The notes under the pieces: generated by a model
The model's input: only the letters and a program-made list of their open reading frames with translations
Database searches by the model: none
What the model was told of the DNA's origin: nothing
DNA from: an uncultured Collinsella sp.
GTDB taxonomy: Bacteria; Actinomycetota; Coriobacteriia; Coriobacteriales; Coriobacteriaceae
Direction of reading: 5' to 3'
Length of the DNA stretch: 64,000 nt
NCBI GenBank assembly: GCA_900552685.1
Contig: USAJ01000004.1
Span: forward strand, 58,071-122,070
Made by a program: the position numbers and the translations under genes
Shown here: positions 1 to 7,571 of the stretch, in pieces
Numbering within the stretch: the stretch's first letter is position 1
Layout: each line of letters begins with the position of its first letter

Positions 1-2
1 TC

Positions 3-410
3 ATCATGGGTTGCTATGGCGTGGGCGTGTCCCGCTCGCTTGCTGCCGTCGTGGAGCAGCACAACGACGAGCACGGCATCGTCTGGCCGGTCTCCGTTGC
101 CCCGTACGAGGTCGCGGTGATTCCGCTCGATCCCAAGAAGGAGGAGTGCGCTACCGTCTGCGAGCAGATCGTTGATGGCCTGTGTGCCGAGGGCATCGAG
201 GTCGTCGTCGACGACCGCGACGAGCGTCCCGGATTTAAGTTTGCCGATAACGACCTTATGGGTTTCCCGTATCAGGTCGTTCTGGGTAAGCGTGGCCTCA
301 AGAATGGTACTGTGGAGCTCAAGGACCGTGCTACGGGCGAGCGCGAGGACGTGGCGATCGACGAGGTCGTTGCCAAGGTTGCCGAGCTTGTTAAGGCAGC
401 CCGCCGTTAA
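3..410 (+). CDS. proS: Proline--tRNA ligase, C-terminal part (partial at window start)
   Basis: This is the 3' end of a cytoplasmic enzyme that charges tRNA-Pro with proline. The visible ~136 residues begin just before MGCYGVGVSR, the class II motif 3 region of ProS (the Arg contacts ATP), followed by the anticodon-binding domain (VAPYEVAVIPLD, then the VVVDDRDERPGFKFADNDLMG block typical of class II His/Pro/Thr synthetases). The reading frame is open from the window edge, so the N-terminus lies upstream. A strong hairpin terminator follows about 30 bp after the stop. Identification is confident from the motif and anticodon domain. Confidence 0.95.
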   Translation: MMGCYGVGVSRSLAAVVEQHNDEHGIVWPVSVAPYEVAVIPLDPKKEECATVCEQIVDGLCAEGIEVVVDDRDERPGFKFADNDLMGFPYQVVLGKRGLKNGTVELKDRATGEREDVAIDEVVAKVAELVKAARR

Positions 411-440
411 TCGACGATTTCGCTTGTAGTTCGATATGTG

Positions 441-491
441 GGACGGCCCCGCATTTCTCCAATCGGGGAGATGCGGGGCCGTCCTATTATC
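441..491 (+). terminator. Rho-independent terminator after proS
   Basis: Positions 441-454 (GGACGGCCCCGCAT) pair perfectly with 471-484, with a further CTCC/GGAG pairing inside, followed by TATTATCTT. The location after proS and before an oppositely oriented gene fits transcription stop for proS. Confidence 0.85.
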
Positions 492-507
492 TTGTAGCAT
501 CCTCGAT

Positions 508-553
508 ATCTAAAAGGAAAACCCCACAGCCCATGCGAGCTGCGGGGTTTTCC
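508..553 (-). terminator. Terminator of the kinase gene (minus strand)
   Basis: Arms 516-530 and 539-553 form a GGAAAACCCC(A/G)CAGC stem. On the minus strand it is followed by a U-rich tail (positions 515-510). It lies about 35 bp beyond the stop of the 589-1353 gene. Confidence 0.8.
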
Positions 554-588
554 ATTGTGCCTCCGATGCGAAATAAATCGCTCAGATA

Positions 589-1353
589 TTACTGATAATC
601 GACGACGTCGATCCAGTTCTTCAGGAACTCATCGTTCACGTTGCGCTTACGAGCGAGCTCGGAAGCGGCGACGATGCTCGTCCACTGACGCACGACCTGC
701 ATGGGCATGTCGGCACGGTCGCAGTAGAGCTCCAGGTAGGCCTCAGCCTGATCCTTGCTGTTGAGGGCAAAGAGCAGGTAGGTGGTGGCAACGTCGGCAG
801 CAGGGGAGCCCTGGGTGGCGTGTGCCCAGTCGCACACATAGAGCTGGCCGTCGTCGCCGACGATGACGTTGGAGGGGTTGAAGTCGCCGTGGCAGACCTT
901 GAACTCCTTGGTCATGCCGTCCAGACGCTCCTGAAGGTTGTAGCGCGTGGTGGCATTGAGCTGATCAAGGCTGTCGATCATGCGGGCGAACTTGTCGCGC
1001 TGACGGTTGAGCAGCGGGGAGGTGTAGCCGTGGATCTCGATCTGGAGGTCGACGAACATCTCGAGGTACTCACCAAAGCGCTGGGGCTCGGCAGTCATCT
1101 TCTCGGCAAGGGTGGTGCCCGGAACCTTCTCGGTCACGAGCGCCCAGCCGTTGGCGTTCTCGAGCTGGGAAACCTCGAGAGCCTTGGGGCTGCGGATGCC
1201 GCACTCATTGATGCGGGCAAGATTCAAAGCCTCGTTGAACACGTCGGAGACAGGCTTGGTCTCGTTAAAGACCTTGACGATCTTGTCGCCCAGGTCGTAA
1301 ACGACCTTGTTGCCACGGCGGACGAGCTCGGTCTTGGAATCGGGTAGCAGCAT
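589..1353 (-). CDS. Aminoglycoside phosphotransferase (APH)-family small-molecule kinase
   Basis: A 254-residue protein of the APH/choline kinase fold. Visible signs are the Brenner-type catalytic motif CHGDFNPSNVIV (~res 153-164; Asp catalytic base, Asn for metal) and the metal-binding Asp in LYVCDWAHA (~res 171-179). An N-terminal lobe starts MLLPDSKTELVRRGNKVVYDLG, resembling nucleotide-binding strands. The substrate cannot be told from sequence; coriobacterial homologues are annotated only as phosphotransferases, and it need not be a resistance enzyme. RBS GAAAGGATG lies 7-10 nt before the ATG. It lies 90 bp downstream of adhE on the same strand and may be co-transcribed with it. Confidence 0.8.
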   Translation of the reverse strand: MLLPDSKTELVRRGNKVVYDLGDKIVKVFNETKPVSDVFNEALNLARINECGIRSPKALEVSQLENANGWALVTEKVPGTTLAEKMTAEPQRFGEYLEMFVDLQIEIHGYTSPLLNRQRDKFARMIDSLDQLNATTRYNLQERLDGMTKEFKVCHGDFNPSNVIVGDDGQLYVCDWAHATQGSPAADVATTYLLFALNSKDQAEAYLELYCDRADMPMQVVRQWTSIVAASELARKRNVNDEFLKNWIDVVDYQ

Positions 1354-1386
1354 GGTTGCATCCTTTCAACGATGCGATAGAAGCGA

Positions 1387-1423
1387 CGGCGGGGGTGTGT
1401 GAAACACCCGTGCACCCCCGCCG
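1387..1423 (-). repeat. GC-rich hairpin between adhE and the kinase gene
   Basis: Positions 1387-1397 (CGGCGGGGGTG) pair perfectly with 1413-1423. No U-run follows on the minus strand (the T-run precedes the stem), so it looks like an RNA-stability or partial-termination hairpin separating adhE from the kinase rather than a full terminator. Confidence 0.5.
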
Positions 1424-1442
1424 CAAAAAACCGTGCTAAAAA

Positions 1443-4091
1443 CTAGCAGACGGCGTAGTCCTGGGGCTCGCGGCCGTAGTAGGCGTCCAGGTAGAGCTCC
1501 TTGATCTCGCTCATGAGCGGGTAGCGCGGGTTAGCGCCGGTGCACTGGTCGTTGAATGCCTGCTCGGTCATCTCGTCGAGGGTGTCGAGGAAGTACTGCT
1601 CGTCAACACCGTAGTCGGCGATGGTCTTCTTGACACCGATGAAGTCCTTGAGCTCCTCGAGCTTCGTGATGAAGTTCTCGAAGACCTCCTTGTCGTCCTT
1701 GCCCTCGATGCCGCAGTACTTGGCCATCTCGGCGTAGTTGTGCAGCGCGTTGGGGTAAGGATACTGGGAGAAGGTACCCATCTTGACGGGAGCCTCGGCG
1801 GCGTTGTAGCGCATGACGCGGGTCAGGATGACGGCGTTAGCGATGCCGTGGGGCAGGTGATGGAAAGCGCCGAGCTTGTGAGCCATGGAGTGGTTGAGGC
1901 CCAGGAAGGCGTTGGCGAAGGCCATACCGGCCATGCAGGAGGCGTTGTGCATCTCCTCGCGGGCGTGCGGGTCCTTGGCGCCGTTCGTGAAGCTGGAGGG
2001 CAGGTTCTCAAAGACGAGCTTGGCAGCGCGCTCGGAGAGGCCCTTGGTGTAGTCGGAAGCCATGATGGAGACGTAGGACTCGATGGCGTGGGTCATGACG
2101 TCGATGCCGGAGGCAGCGGTCAGGCCGCGCGGGGCGGTCATGCAGTTGTCGGCGTCGACGATAGCCATGTTGGGGAGCAGCGCGTAGTCGGCGAGCGGCC
2201 ACTTGATGCCGGTCTCCTTGTCGGTGATGATGGCGAACGGTGTGCACTCGGAGCCGGTACCCGAGGAGGTCGGGACGGCGACGAAGTAGGCCTTCTTGCC
2301 CATCTCGGGGAAGGTGAAAATACGCTTGCGGATGTCCATGAAGTCCATGGCCATGTCCTCAAACTTGCACTCGGGGTGCTCGTACATCATCCACATGATC
2401 TTGCCGGCGTCCATAGCGGAGCCACCGCCGACGGCGATGATGACGTCCGGCTCAAAGAGAGCCATCTGCTTGGCGCCGCGACGTGCGCACTGCAGCGACG
2501 GATCGGGCTCGACGTCGTAGAAGCAGTCGTGGGCGATGCCCATCTCGTCGAGCTTGGCCTCGATGGCGCGGGTGTTGCCATTCTTGAAGAGGAACTGGTC
2601 GGTGACGATGAAGGCGCGCTTCTTGCCCATGACGTTGCCCAGCTCGTCGAGGGCGACGGGCGTGGAACCCTTCTTGAAGTAGACCTTCTCGGGAGCGCGG
2701 AACCACAGCATGTTCTCACGGCGCTCGGCCACAGTCTTAACGTTGATCAAGTGCTTCACCCCAACGTTCTCGGAGACGGAGTTGCCGCCCCAGGAGCCGC
2801 AGCCCAGGGTCAGAGACGGCTTCATGCCAAAGTTGTACAGGTCACCGATGCCGCCGTGCGAGGACGGGGTGTTGATGACGATACGGCAGGCCTTCATGAC
2901 GTGCTCGAACAGGCTGATCTTCTCGGCCTGGGCGGGGTGCACGTACAGAGAGGCGGTGTGGCCCGGGCCACCGGCGAGCACCAGGTGCTCGGCCTTGTCG
3001 ACGGCCTCCTGGAAGTCCTTGGCGTGGTACATGGCCAGGACCGGGGAGAGCTTCTCGTGGGAGAACTCCTCCTTGGCGGGGTCGGTGGAGGTGACCTCGG
3101 CGATCAGGATCTTGGTCTTGGCGGGAACCTCGATGCCGGCGAGCTCGGCGATCTTGGCGGCAGCCATGCCGGGGATGCGGTGATCGAGGGCGCCGTTCTT
3201 GAACATGGCGGCACGCAGAGCCTCCATCTCGGCACCCTGCTTGACGAAGTAGCAGCCGCGCTTCTGGAACTCAGCCTTAACCTGGTCATAGATGCTGTCG
3301 ATGACGGTCACGGACTGCTCGGAAGCGCAGATCATGCCGTTGTCGAAGGTCTTGGAGTGGATGATGGAGTTGACGGCGAGCAGCACGTCGGCGGTGTCGT
3401 CGATGACGACCGGGGTGTTACCGGCGCCAACGCCCAGGGCAGGCTTGCCCGAGGAGTAGGCGGCCTTGACCATGCCCGGGCCACCGGTGGCGAGGATGAT
3501 GTCGACGTCGCGCATGACCATGTTAGTCAGCTCGATGGAGGGGACATCGACCCAGCCGATGATGCCCTCGGGGGCGCCGGCCTTGACGGCAGCGTCAAGC
3601 ACGAGCTTGGCGGCGGCGATGGTGCACTTGGCGGCAGCCGGGTGCGGGGAGATGATGATGGCGTTGCGGGTCTTCAGGCAGATCAGCGTCTTGAAGATCG
3701 CGGTGGAGGTGGGGTTGGTCGTCGGGATGACGGCGCCCACGATGCCGATGGGCTCGGCGATCTTGGTGATGCCGTAAGCCTCGTCGCGCTCCAGGACACC
3801 ACAGGTCTTGGTGTTCTTGTAAGCGTTGTAGATGTACTCTGCGGCGTAGTGGTTCTTGATGACCTTGTCCTCAAGAACGCCGCGGCCGGTCTCCTCGATG
3901 GCCATTTTCGCCAACGGGATACGAGCCTTGTTGGCGGCCATGGCGGCCTCATAGAAGATCTTGTCGACCTGCTCCTGCGTGTACGTAGCAAAAAGCGCCT
4001 GGGCCTCTCGCATCTGAGCGAGCTTAGCCTCAAGCGCCTCTACGTTGTCCACAATTGCGGGAGTAGTGTTTTCCGGTGACTTTTTCACCAT
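1443..4091 (-). CDS. adhE: Bifunctional acetaldehyde-CoA/alcohol dehydrogenase AdhE
   Basis: An 882-residue fusion that reduces acetyl-CoA to acetaldehyde and then ethanol, regenerating NAD+ during fermentation. The N-terminal ~450 residues are a CoA-acylating aldehyde dehydrogenase (MICASEQSV around the catalytic Cys ~res 255; GVGAGNTPVVID). The C-terminal ~410 residues are an iron-type alcohol dehydrogenase (GGGSAMDAGKIMW for NAD, His-rich metal motif NHSMAHKLGAFHHLPHG). The length is normal for AdhE, which usually forms cytosolic spirosomes. RBS AAGGAG sits 7 nt before the ATG. The upstream region has an extended -10 and two LacI/cre-like boxes. Very confident. Confidence 0.97.
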   Translation of the reverse strand: MVKKSPENTTPAIVDNVEALEAKLAQMREAQALFATYTQEQVDKIFYEAAMAANKARIPLAKMAIEETGRGVLEDKVIKNHYAAEYIYNAYKNTKTCGVLERDEAYGITKIAEPIGIVGAVIPTTNPTSTAIFKTLICLKTRNAIIISPHPAAAKCTIAAAKLVLDAAVKAGAPEGIIGWVDVPSIELTNMVMRDVDIILATGGPGMVKAAYSSGKPALGVGAGNTPVVIDDTADVLLAVNSIIHSKTFDNGMICASEQSVTVIDSIYDQVKAEFQKRGCYFVKQGAEMEALRAAMFKNGALDHRIPGMAAAKIAELAGIEVPAKTKILIAEVTSTDPAKEEFSHEKLSPVLAMYHAKDFQEAVDKAEHLVLAGGPGHTASLYVHPAQAEKISLFEHVMKACRIVINTPSSHGGIGDLYNFGMKPSLTLGCGSWGGNSVSENVGVKHLINVKTVAERRENMLWFRAPEKVYFKKGSTPVALDELGNVMGKKRAFIVTDQFLFKNGNTRAIEAKLDEMGIAHDCFYDVEPDPSLQCARRGAKQMALFEPDVIIAVGGGSAMDAGKIMWMMYEHPECKFEDMAMDFMDIRKRIFTFPEMGKKAYFVAVPTSSGTGSECTPFAIITDKETGIKWPLADYALLPNMAIVDADNCMTAPRGLTAASGIDVMTHAIESYVSIMASDYTKGLSERAAKLVFENLPSSFTNGAKDPHAREEMHNASCMAGMAFANAFLGLNHSMAHKLGAFHHLPHGIANAVILTRVMRYNAAEAPVKMGTFSQYPYPNALHNYAEMAKYCGIEGKDDKEVFENFITKLEELKDFIGVKKTIADYGVDEQYFLDTLDEMTEQAFNDQCTGANPRYPLMSEIKELYLDAYYGREPQDYAVC

Positions 4092-4131
4092 TTGTGTCTC
4101 CTTGCGATCGGAGATTTACCCTACGCCTTGC

Positions 4132-4214
4132 ATGATAGCAAGAAATTATTCGGCGAACGGTAAGATTCCTCTAAAAGGCACACTAAAACGCTTCAATAAA
4201 CTGAAACGTTTTAA
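4132..4214 (-). promoter_or_regulatory. adhE promoter with two LacI-family (cre-like) boxes
   Basis: On the minus strand TGC-TATCAT (positions 4140-4132) is an extended -10. Upstream lie TGAAACGTTTTAA (4202-4214) and a weaker TAAAACGCTTCA (4184-4195); both carry the AAACGNTT core of LacI/CcpA-type operators. Their position 45-80 bp upstream of the -10 suggests sugar- or redox-linked control. The boxes are seen; the function is inferred. No obvious Rex box was found. Confidence 0.45.
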
Positions 4215-4248
4215 CTAAAACTATTTGCCTGCTCCACCGCCCCGCTCG

Positions 4249-4295
4249 TTGGGGACAGGCTTACATGAGTGCTTTCACTCATTTGGGACAGACAT
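4249..4295 (+). repeat. Left inverted repeat of the REP-type transposase unit
   Basis: A 47-bp sequence containing the hairpin ATGAGTG-CTTT-CACTCAT (4265-4282) flanked by GGGACAG copies. It matches the reverse complement of 5243-5289 at 44 of 47 positions. The pair encloses the transposase gene. Confidence 0.85.
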
Positions 4296-4424
4296 CGTTT
4301 TGCCATTTTGCCGTTCTGGGCCTGTTATTGCCGCTTATTGGATATAAATAGGTTGCAGGCTCAGCATTTCGCGTTGCTTCTCTCCTTTTAGGTGTTGCCT
4401 GTTCAGTTTTTGAAAGGAGAGATT

Positions 4425-5201
4425 ATGCCCCGATGCGCCCGCGCCGTTTCGCTCACCGGCTATTACCACGTCTTTGACCGTGGCAACTCCAAACAGATTA
4501 TTTTTGAAGATGACTCTGACCGATATCGTTTCTTATCGGACATCTCGGACAGGTTTGCACGCCATAAAGTGGCAGTGTTGGCTTGGTGCCTTATGGACAA
4601 CCACTTCCATTTGATGGTTGATGACCCATATGACAACCTTTCAAAGGCAATGCAGTGCGCACTGACGGCGTATGCTAAGTATTTCAATGGGAAAACGGGA
4701 AGAACGGGCCATCTGTTTGACAATCGCTATTCGCGTGTTGCGGTTGAGTCGGACACACAGGCGGTGCAGCTACTCGATTATATCCATCTCAATCCTGTGA
4801 AAGGTGCGATCGACTCTCTCGAAGCATACCGCTGGTCAAGCTTTAGGGCATACCAGCTGGGCTACGATCCCTTTGACATCTGTGACGCGGCCCCTATGCT
4901 CGATATTGTCGGAGGCTCCCGTTGCTATTGCGAGCATCTCAAGGAAGTTGCCGGGCGGATCTGGTCAGTTGAGATTCTTCCACGCCGACGGATCCTCGAT
5001 GAGGATGCTCTTTCCGTTGCGCGCGAAGTCCTTCCGAGCATAGATCCTGCGCTGCTCAAGGCCCTGCCACGCCCCGATCGTGATGCGTGTCTGCTGAGGC
5101 TTAGGCGGGCACATCTCACGGTCAAGCAAATTGCCCGTATCACCGGCATCGGCGCTACAAGCGTGACCAAGGCAACTGCAGGCTGGAAGGATGCTGCGTG
5201 A
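4425..5201 (+). CDS. rayT: REP-associated (Y1/TnpA_REP) tyrosine transposase
   Basis: A 258-residue single-strand DNA transposase of the Y1/IS200-like superfamily. The HUH pair is in LMDNHFHLMV (~res 56-65) and the catalytic Tyr region is likely AYAKYFNGKTGRTGHLFDNRYSR (~res 82-104); LLDYIHLNPVKG is the family signature. The C-terminal ~60 residues (LTVKQIARITGIGATSVTKA) look like a helix-turn-helix. The start at 4425 is chosen for the AAAGGAGAG site 5 nt upstream; an in-frame ATG at 4392 lacks one. It is flanked by 47-bp inverted repeats (4249-4295, 5243-5289). Intact, so it may still act on repeats elsewhere in the genome. Confidence 0.9.
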   Translation: MPRCARAVSLTGYYHVFDRGNSKQIIFEDDSDRYRFLSDISDRFARHKVAVLAWCLMDNHFHLMVDDPYDNLSKAMQCALTAYAKYFNGKTGRTGHLFDNRYSRVAVESDTQAVQLLDYIHLNPVKGAIDSLEAYRWSSFRAYQLGYDPFDICDAAPMLDIVGGSRCYCEHLKEVAGRIWSVEILPRRRILDEDALSVAREVLPSIDPALLKALPRPDRDACLLRLRRAHLTVKQIARITGIGATSVTKATAGWKDAA

Positions 5202-5242
5202 GGCAGGGGCCGGAGCCAGTCAGTTCGTCGCATGCGTGCTTC

Positions 5243-5289
5243 ATGTCTGTCCCCAATGCGTGAAAGCACTCATGTAAGTCTGTCCCCAA
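5243..5289 (-). repeat. Right inverted repeat of the REP-type transposase unit
   Basis: Reverse-complement partner of 4249-4295 (44 of 47 positions). Its inner hairpin is imperfect here (ATGCGTG-AAAG-CACTCAT). Confidence 0.85.
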
Positions 5290-5294
5290 TGAGT

Positions 5295-5331
5295 GCAAAA
5301 AGGCGCCCTCCGTAGGGGAGGGCGCCTTTGG
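5295..5331 (-). terminator. Terminator of rpmB (minus strand)
   Basis: AAAGGCGCCCTCC (5299-5311) pairs with GGAGGGCGCCTTT (5317-5329). On the minus strand it is followed by TTTTT. The nearest minus-strand gene upstream is rpmB. Confidence 0.8.
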
Positions 5332-5397
5332 TAAGTTCTATGTGAACGCGAGGTCTTTGACCCGGAGAGTCCGAGGTACTTGTTGGTAAGACCTTAT

Positions 5398-5586
5398 TTA
5401 GGAGCGCGCAACCTTGCCAGACTTGAGGCAGGTGGAGCAAACGTTCATCTTGCGACGGTGACCATCGACGACGACGTAGACGCGCTGGATGTTGGGGCGG
5501 AACTTACGGTTGGTGACGCGGTGAGAGTGGCTGATGGAGCGACCGGCAACGGGGTGCTTACCGCAAACTTCGCAAACTTTGGACAT
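5398..5586 (-). CDS. rpmB: 50S ribosomal protein L28
   Basis: A 62-residue basic protein of the large ribosomal subunit. It begins MSKVCEVCGKHPVAGRSISHSHR, the L28 signature, and carries two CxxC pairs (CEVCGKHP and CSTCLKSG), i.e. the zinc-binding C+ form. The start is set by the site AAGGAGGGT 7 nt upstream; a longer in-frame reading to 5634 has no such site. The extended -10 TGCTATAGT on the minus strand (5649-5641) lies ~55 bp before the start. Monocistronic. Confidence 0.96.
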   Translation of the reverse strand: MSKVCEVCGKHPVAGRSISHSHRVTNRKFRPNIQRVYVVVDGHRRKMNVCSTCLKSGKVARS

Positions 5587-5640
5587 AACTGACCCTCCTT
5601 GGGCGACAAACGAACATGTCGCGTTAACAAACAAGCCTGA

Positions 5641-5649
5641 ACTATAGCA
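5641..5649 (-). promoter_or_regulatory. Extended -10 promoter of rpmB
   Basis: The minus strand reads TGCTATAGT, a TGN-TATAAT-type extended -10 identical to the one in front of rpsT (18330-18338). No convincing -35 is seen. Confidence 0.5.
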
Positions 5650-5909
5650 CAGAAGCAGCTCCCTGTGCGTAATCTACACAGAGATATTCCTCTTTTGGCG
5701 ATAGTGCTCACGCCACGGCCCTGGACGTAGATCCGATTTGCGTGCAGCAGAGGGGATTATGCCAGCTCGTGCGTGCGTTTTCAAGCTCGTCCCACAAATA
5801 TATATAGGTTTATGGAGCATTGGGCTCCGTTTACGGATTGCTCTGTATTAATGCTCGCAATTAAGCTCGAGGTTGGCTACACTATCCCTTGACCATTAAA
5901 GGGGTACGA
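5650..5909. other. Intergenic region between rpmB and the pyr leader
   Basis: No coding sequence is supported here. It probably carries the pyr operon promoter (TACACT at 5878-5883 is a candidate -10) and the upstream part of the rpmB promoter. No repeat or conserved RNA was recognised. Confidence 0.4.
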
Positions 5910-5998
5910 GATACCCACATGGAATTACATAGCTGCCAAAGAGCAGCCCTTCCTGTGGGTGTCTGGTCCGCTTTAAGCGGTCGGGCATCTATTTTTTT
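5910..5998 (+). promoter_or_regulatory. Transcription attenuator in the pyr operon leader (likely PyrR-controlled)
   Basis: Two mutually exclusive folds are visible. An upstream pairing joins 5910-5919 (GATACCCACA) to 5954-5963 (TGTGGGTGTC). A downstream hairpin uses 5958-5972 with 5976-5989 (CCGCT-TTA-AGCGG core plus a bulged lower stem) and is followed by seven T residues (5992-5998), i.e. an intrinsic terminator. The arms overlap at 5958-5963, the hallmark of antiterminator/terminator switching. The first gene downstream encodes PyrR. The PyrR-binding loop itself was not identified. Confidence 0.65.
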
Positions 5999-6037
5999 GA
6001 CTGTGTCAGCAGTCAAGACATGTGAGGAAGGAGATCG

Positions 6038-6622
6038 ATGGGCACGACTTCCCCCAAGGCGGTCATCATGGACGAGACCGCCGTCAATCGAGCGATGACC
6101 CGCATCGCGCACGAGATTCTCGAGCGCAACGAGGGCTGTGAAGACCTCGCTCTGGTCGGCATCGTCACGCGCGGCGACCTTCTGGCAAAGAAGCTCGCCG
6201 AGGAGATCAAGGAGATCGAGGGCGTCGACGTTCCGCTCGGCAGCCTGGACATCAGCTTCTACCGCGATGACTATGCGACCAATTTCGCTCCCGCGATCCA
6301 CGCTACCAACATTCCCTTCAGCGTCGATGGCAAGCGCGTCGTGCTGGTGGACGACATCCTGTATACGGGCCGTACCATCCGCGCCGCTCTCGACGCCGTC
6401 ATGGACCTGGGCCGTCCGAGCCGCATTGAGCTGGCAGTCCTCGTTGACCGCGGCCACCGCGAGCTCCCCATCTCGCCGGACTTTGTCGGCAAGAACGTTC
6501 CCTCGTCGCATGAGGAGAACGTGCACCTATATATGAAGGAAGTCGACGGCCACACCGCTGTCGAGATTAATGACGTCGCGCCGGGTTCCCACGTGGGCTC
6601 CGCGCCGCTGGGAGGTGAGTAG
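6038..6622 (+). CDS. pyrR: Bifunctional pyrimidine operon regulator PyrR / uracil phosphoribosyltransferase
   Basis: A 194-residue phosphoribosyltransferase-fold protein. The PRPP loop VVLVDDILYTGRTIRAA lies at ~res 103-119. In Gram-positive relatives PyrR binds the mRNA leader when UMP is high and causes termination; many also convert uracil to UMP. It is the first gene of pyrR-B-C-K-D-F and directly follows a leader with alternative hairpins, which supports the attenuator role. RBS GGAAGGAG lies 5 nt before the ATG. pyrB starts 4 bp after its stop. Confidence 0.95.
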   Translation: MGTTSPKAVIMDETAVNRAMTRIAHEILERNEGCEDLALVGIVTRGDLLAKKLAEEIKEIEGVDVPLGSLDISFYRDDYATNFAPAIHATNIPFSVDGKRVVLVDDILYTGRTIRAALDAVMDLGRPSRIELAVLVDRGHRELPISPDFVGKNVPSSHEENVHLYMKEVDGHTAVEINDVAPGSHVGSAPLGGE

Positions 6623-6626
6623 TACC

Positions 6627-7571
6627 GTGGCGTTCAACCATAAGCACCTGATCGACATTACCGAGTACTCCGAAGAGGATATCAAGCTCATCCTCGAGAC
6701 CGCCAAGGCGTTCTCCGAGGTCAACGAGCGTGCCATCAAGAAGGTCCCCACGCTCAAGGGCAAGACCATCGTCAACATGTTCAACGAGCCCTCGACGCGC
6801 ACCCGCAGCTCTTTCGAGCTCGCCGAGAAGCGTCTTTCGGCCGACAGTCTTAACTTTGGCGGCTCCTCGACCTCCACGGTCAAGGGCGAGAGCCTCGTCG
6901 ACACCGTTGAGACCCTCAACGCTTATAAGATCGACTGCATTGTCGTGCGCGACAAGCACGCCGGCGCTCCCTACATCGTCACGCAGAACTCGCCCGCAAG
7001 CGTCATCTGCGCCGGTGACGGCAAGCACAACCATCCCACGCAGGCCCTGCTCGACCTGTACACCATCTGGGAGCACAAGGGTGACTTCCACGGTCTGAAG
7101 GTCGCCGTCGTCGGCGATATCGCCCACTCCCGCGTTTGCGGCTCGCTGATCCCCGCCCTTAAGATCATGGGCTGCGAGACCTACGCCGTCGCCCCCGGCA
7201 CGCTGCTGCCTCCGGCACCCGAGGTCCTGGGCTGCGACCACGTGACGAGCGATCTCGATTCCGTCCTGCCCGAGCTGGACGTCGTCTACATGCTGCGCGT
7301 GCAGCAGGAGCGCCTCGAGGGTGCCCCGTTCCCGACCATTCGCGAGTACCACAAGCTCTTCGGCCTGACCAAGGACCGCGAGAAGCTCATGAAGCCCGAC
7401 GCGATCATCTGCCACCCGGGCCCCATCAACCGCGGTGTCGAGTTCGACTCCTATATGGCCGACCACCCGCAACGCTCCGTCATCCTGGAGCAGGTCTACG
7501 CCGGTATCTGCGTGCGTATGGCTATCCTGTATCTGCTGCTTGGAGGTGCCGATAATGGCCTTGCTTCTTAA
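6627..7571 (+). CDS. pyrB: Aspartate carbamoyltransferase catalytic chain
   Basis: A 314-residue cytosolic enzyme making carbamoyl-aspartate from carbamoyl phosphate and aspartate, the committed step of UMP synthesis. Carbamoyl-phosphate site PSTRTRSSFELA (~res 52-63) and HPTQALLDLY (~res 136-145) are present. The GTG start at 6627 is preferred because GGAGGTG lies 10 nt upstream and homology begins at VAFNHKHLID. No pyrI regulatory chain follows. The 3' end overlaps pyrC by 17 bp, indicating coupling. Confidence 0.95.
   Translation: MAFNHKHLIDITEYSEEDIKLILETAKAFSEVNERAIKKVPTLKGKTIVNMFNEPSTRTRSSFELAEKRLSADSLNFGGSSTSTVKGESLVDTVETLNAYKIDCIVVRDKHAGAPYIVTQNSPASVICAGDGKHNHPTQALLDLYTIWEHKGDFHGLKVAVVGDIAHSRVCGSLIPALKIMGCETYAVAPGTLLPPAPEVLGCDHVTSDLDSVLPELDVVYMLRVQQERLEGAPFPTIREYHKLFGLTKDREKLMKPDAIICHPGPINRGVEFDSYMADHPQRSVILEQVYAGICVRMAILYLLLGGADNGLAS

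Noticed and set aside
589..1353. Aminoglycoside resistance gene
   Set aside because: Only the general APH fold motifs are visible; nothing ties it to an antibiotic substrate and it sits in core genome.
1387..1423. Hairpin as the adhE terminator
   Set aside because: The T-run precedes rather than follows the stem on the minus strand, so intrinsic termination is unlikely.
1740..4079. 779-codon open frame opposite adhE
   Set aside because: It mirrors adhE, has no ribosome binding site or known motif, and has the His/Val/Gly/Asp-rich composition typical of the antisense of a GC-rich gene.
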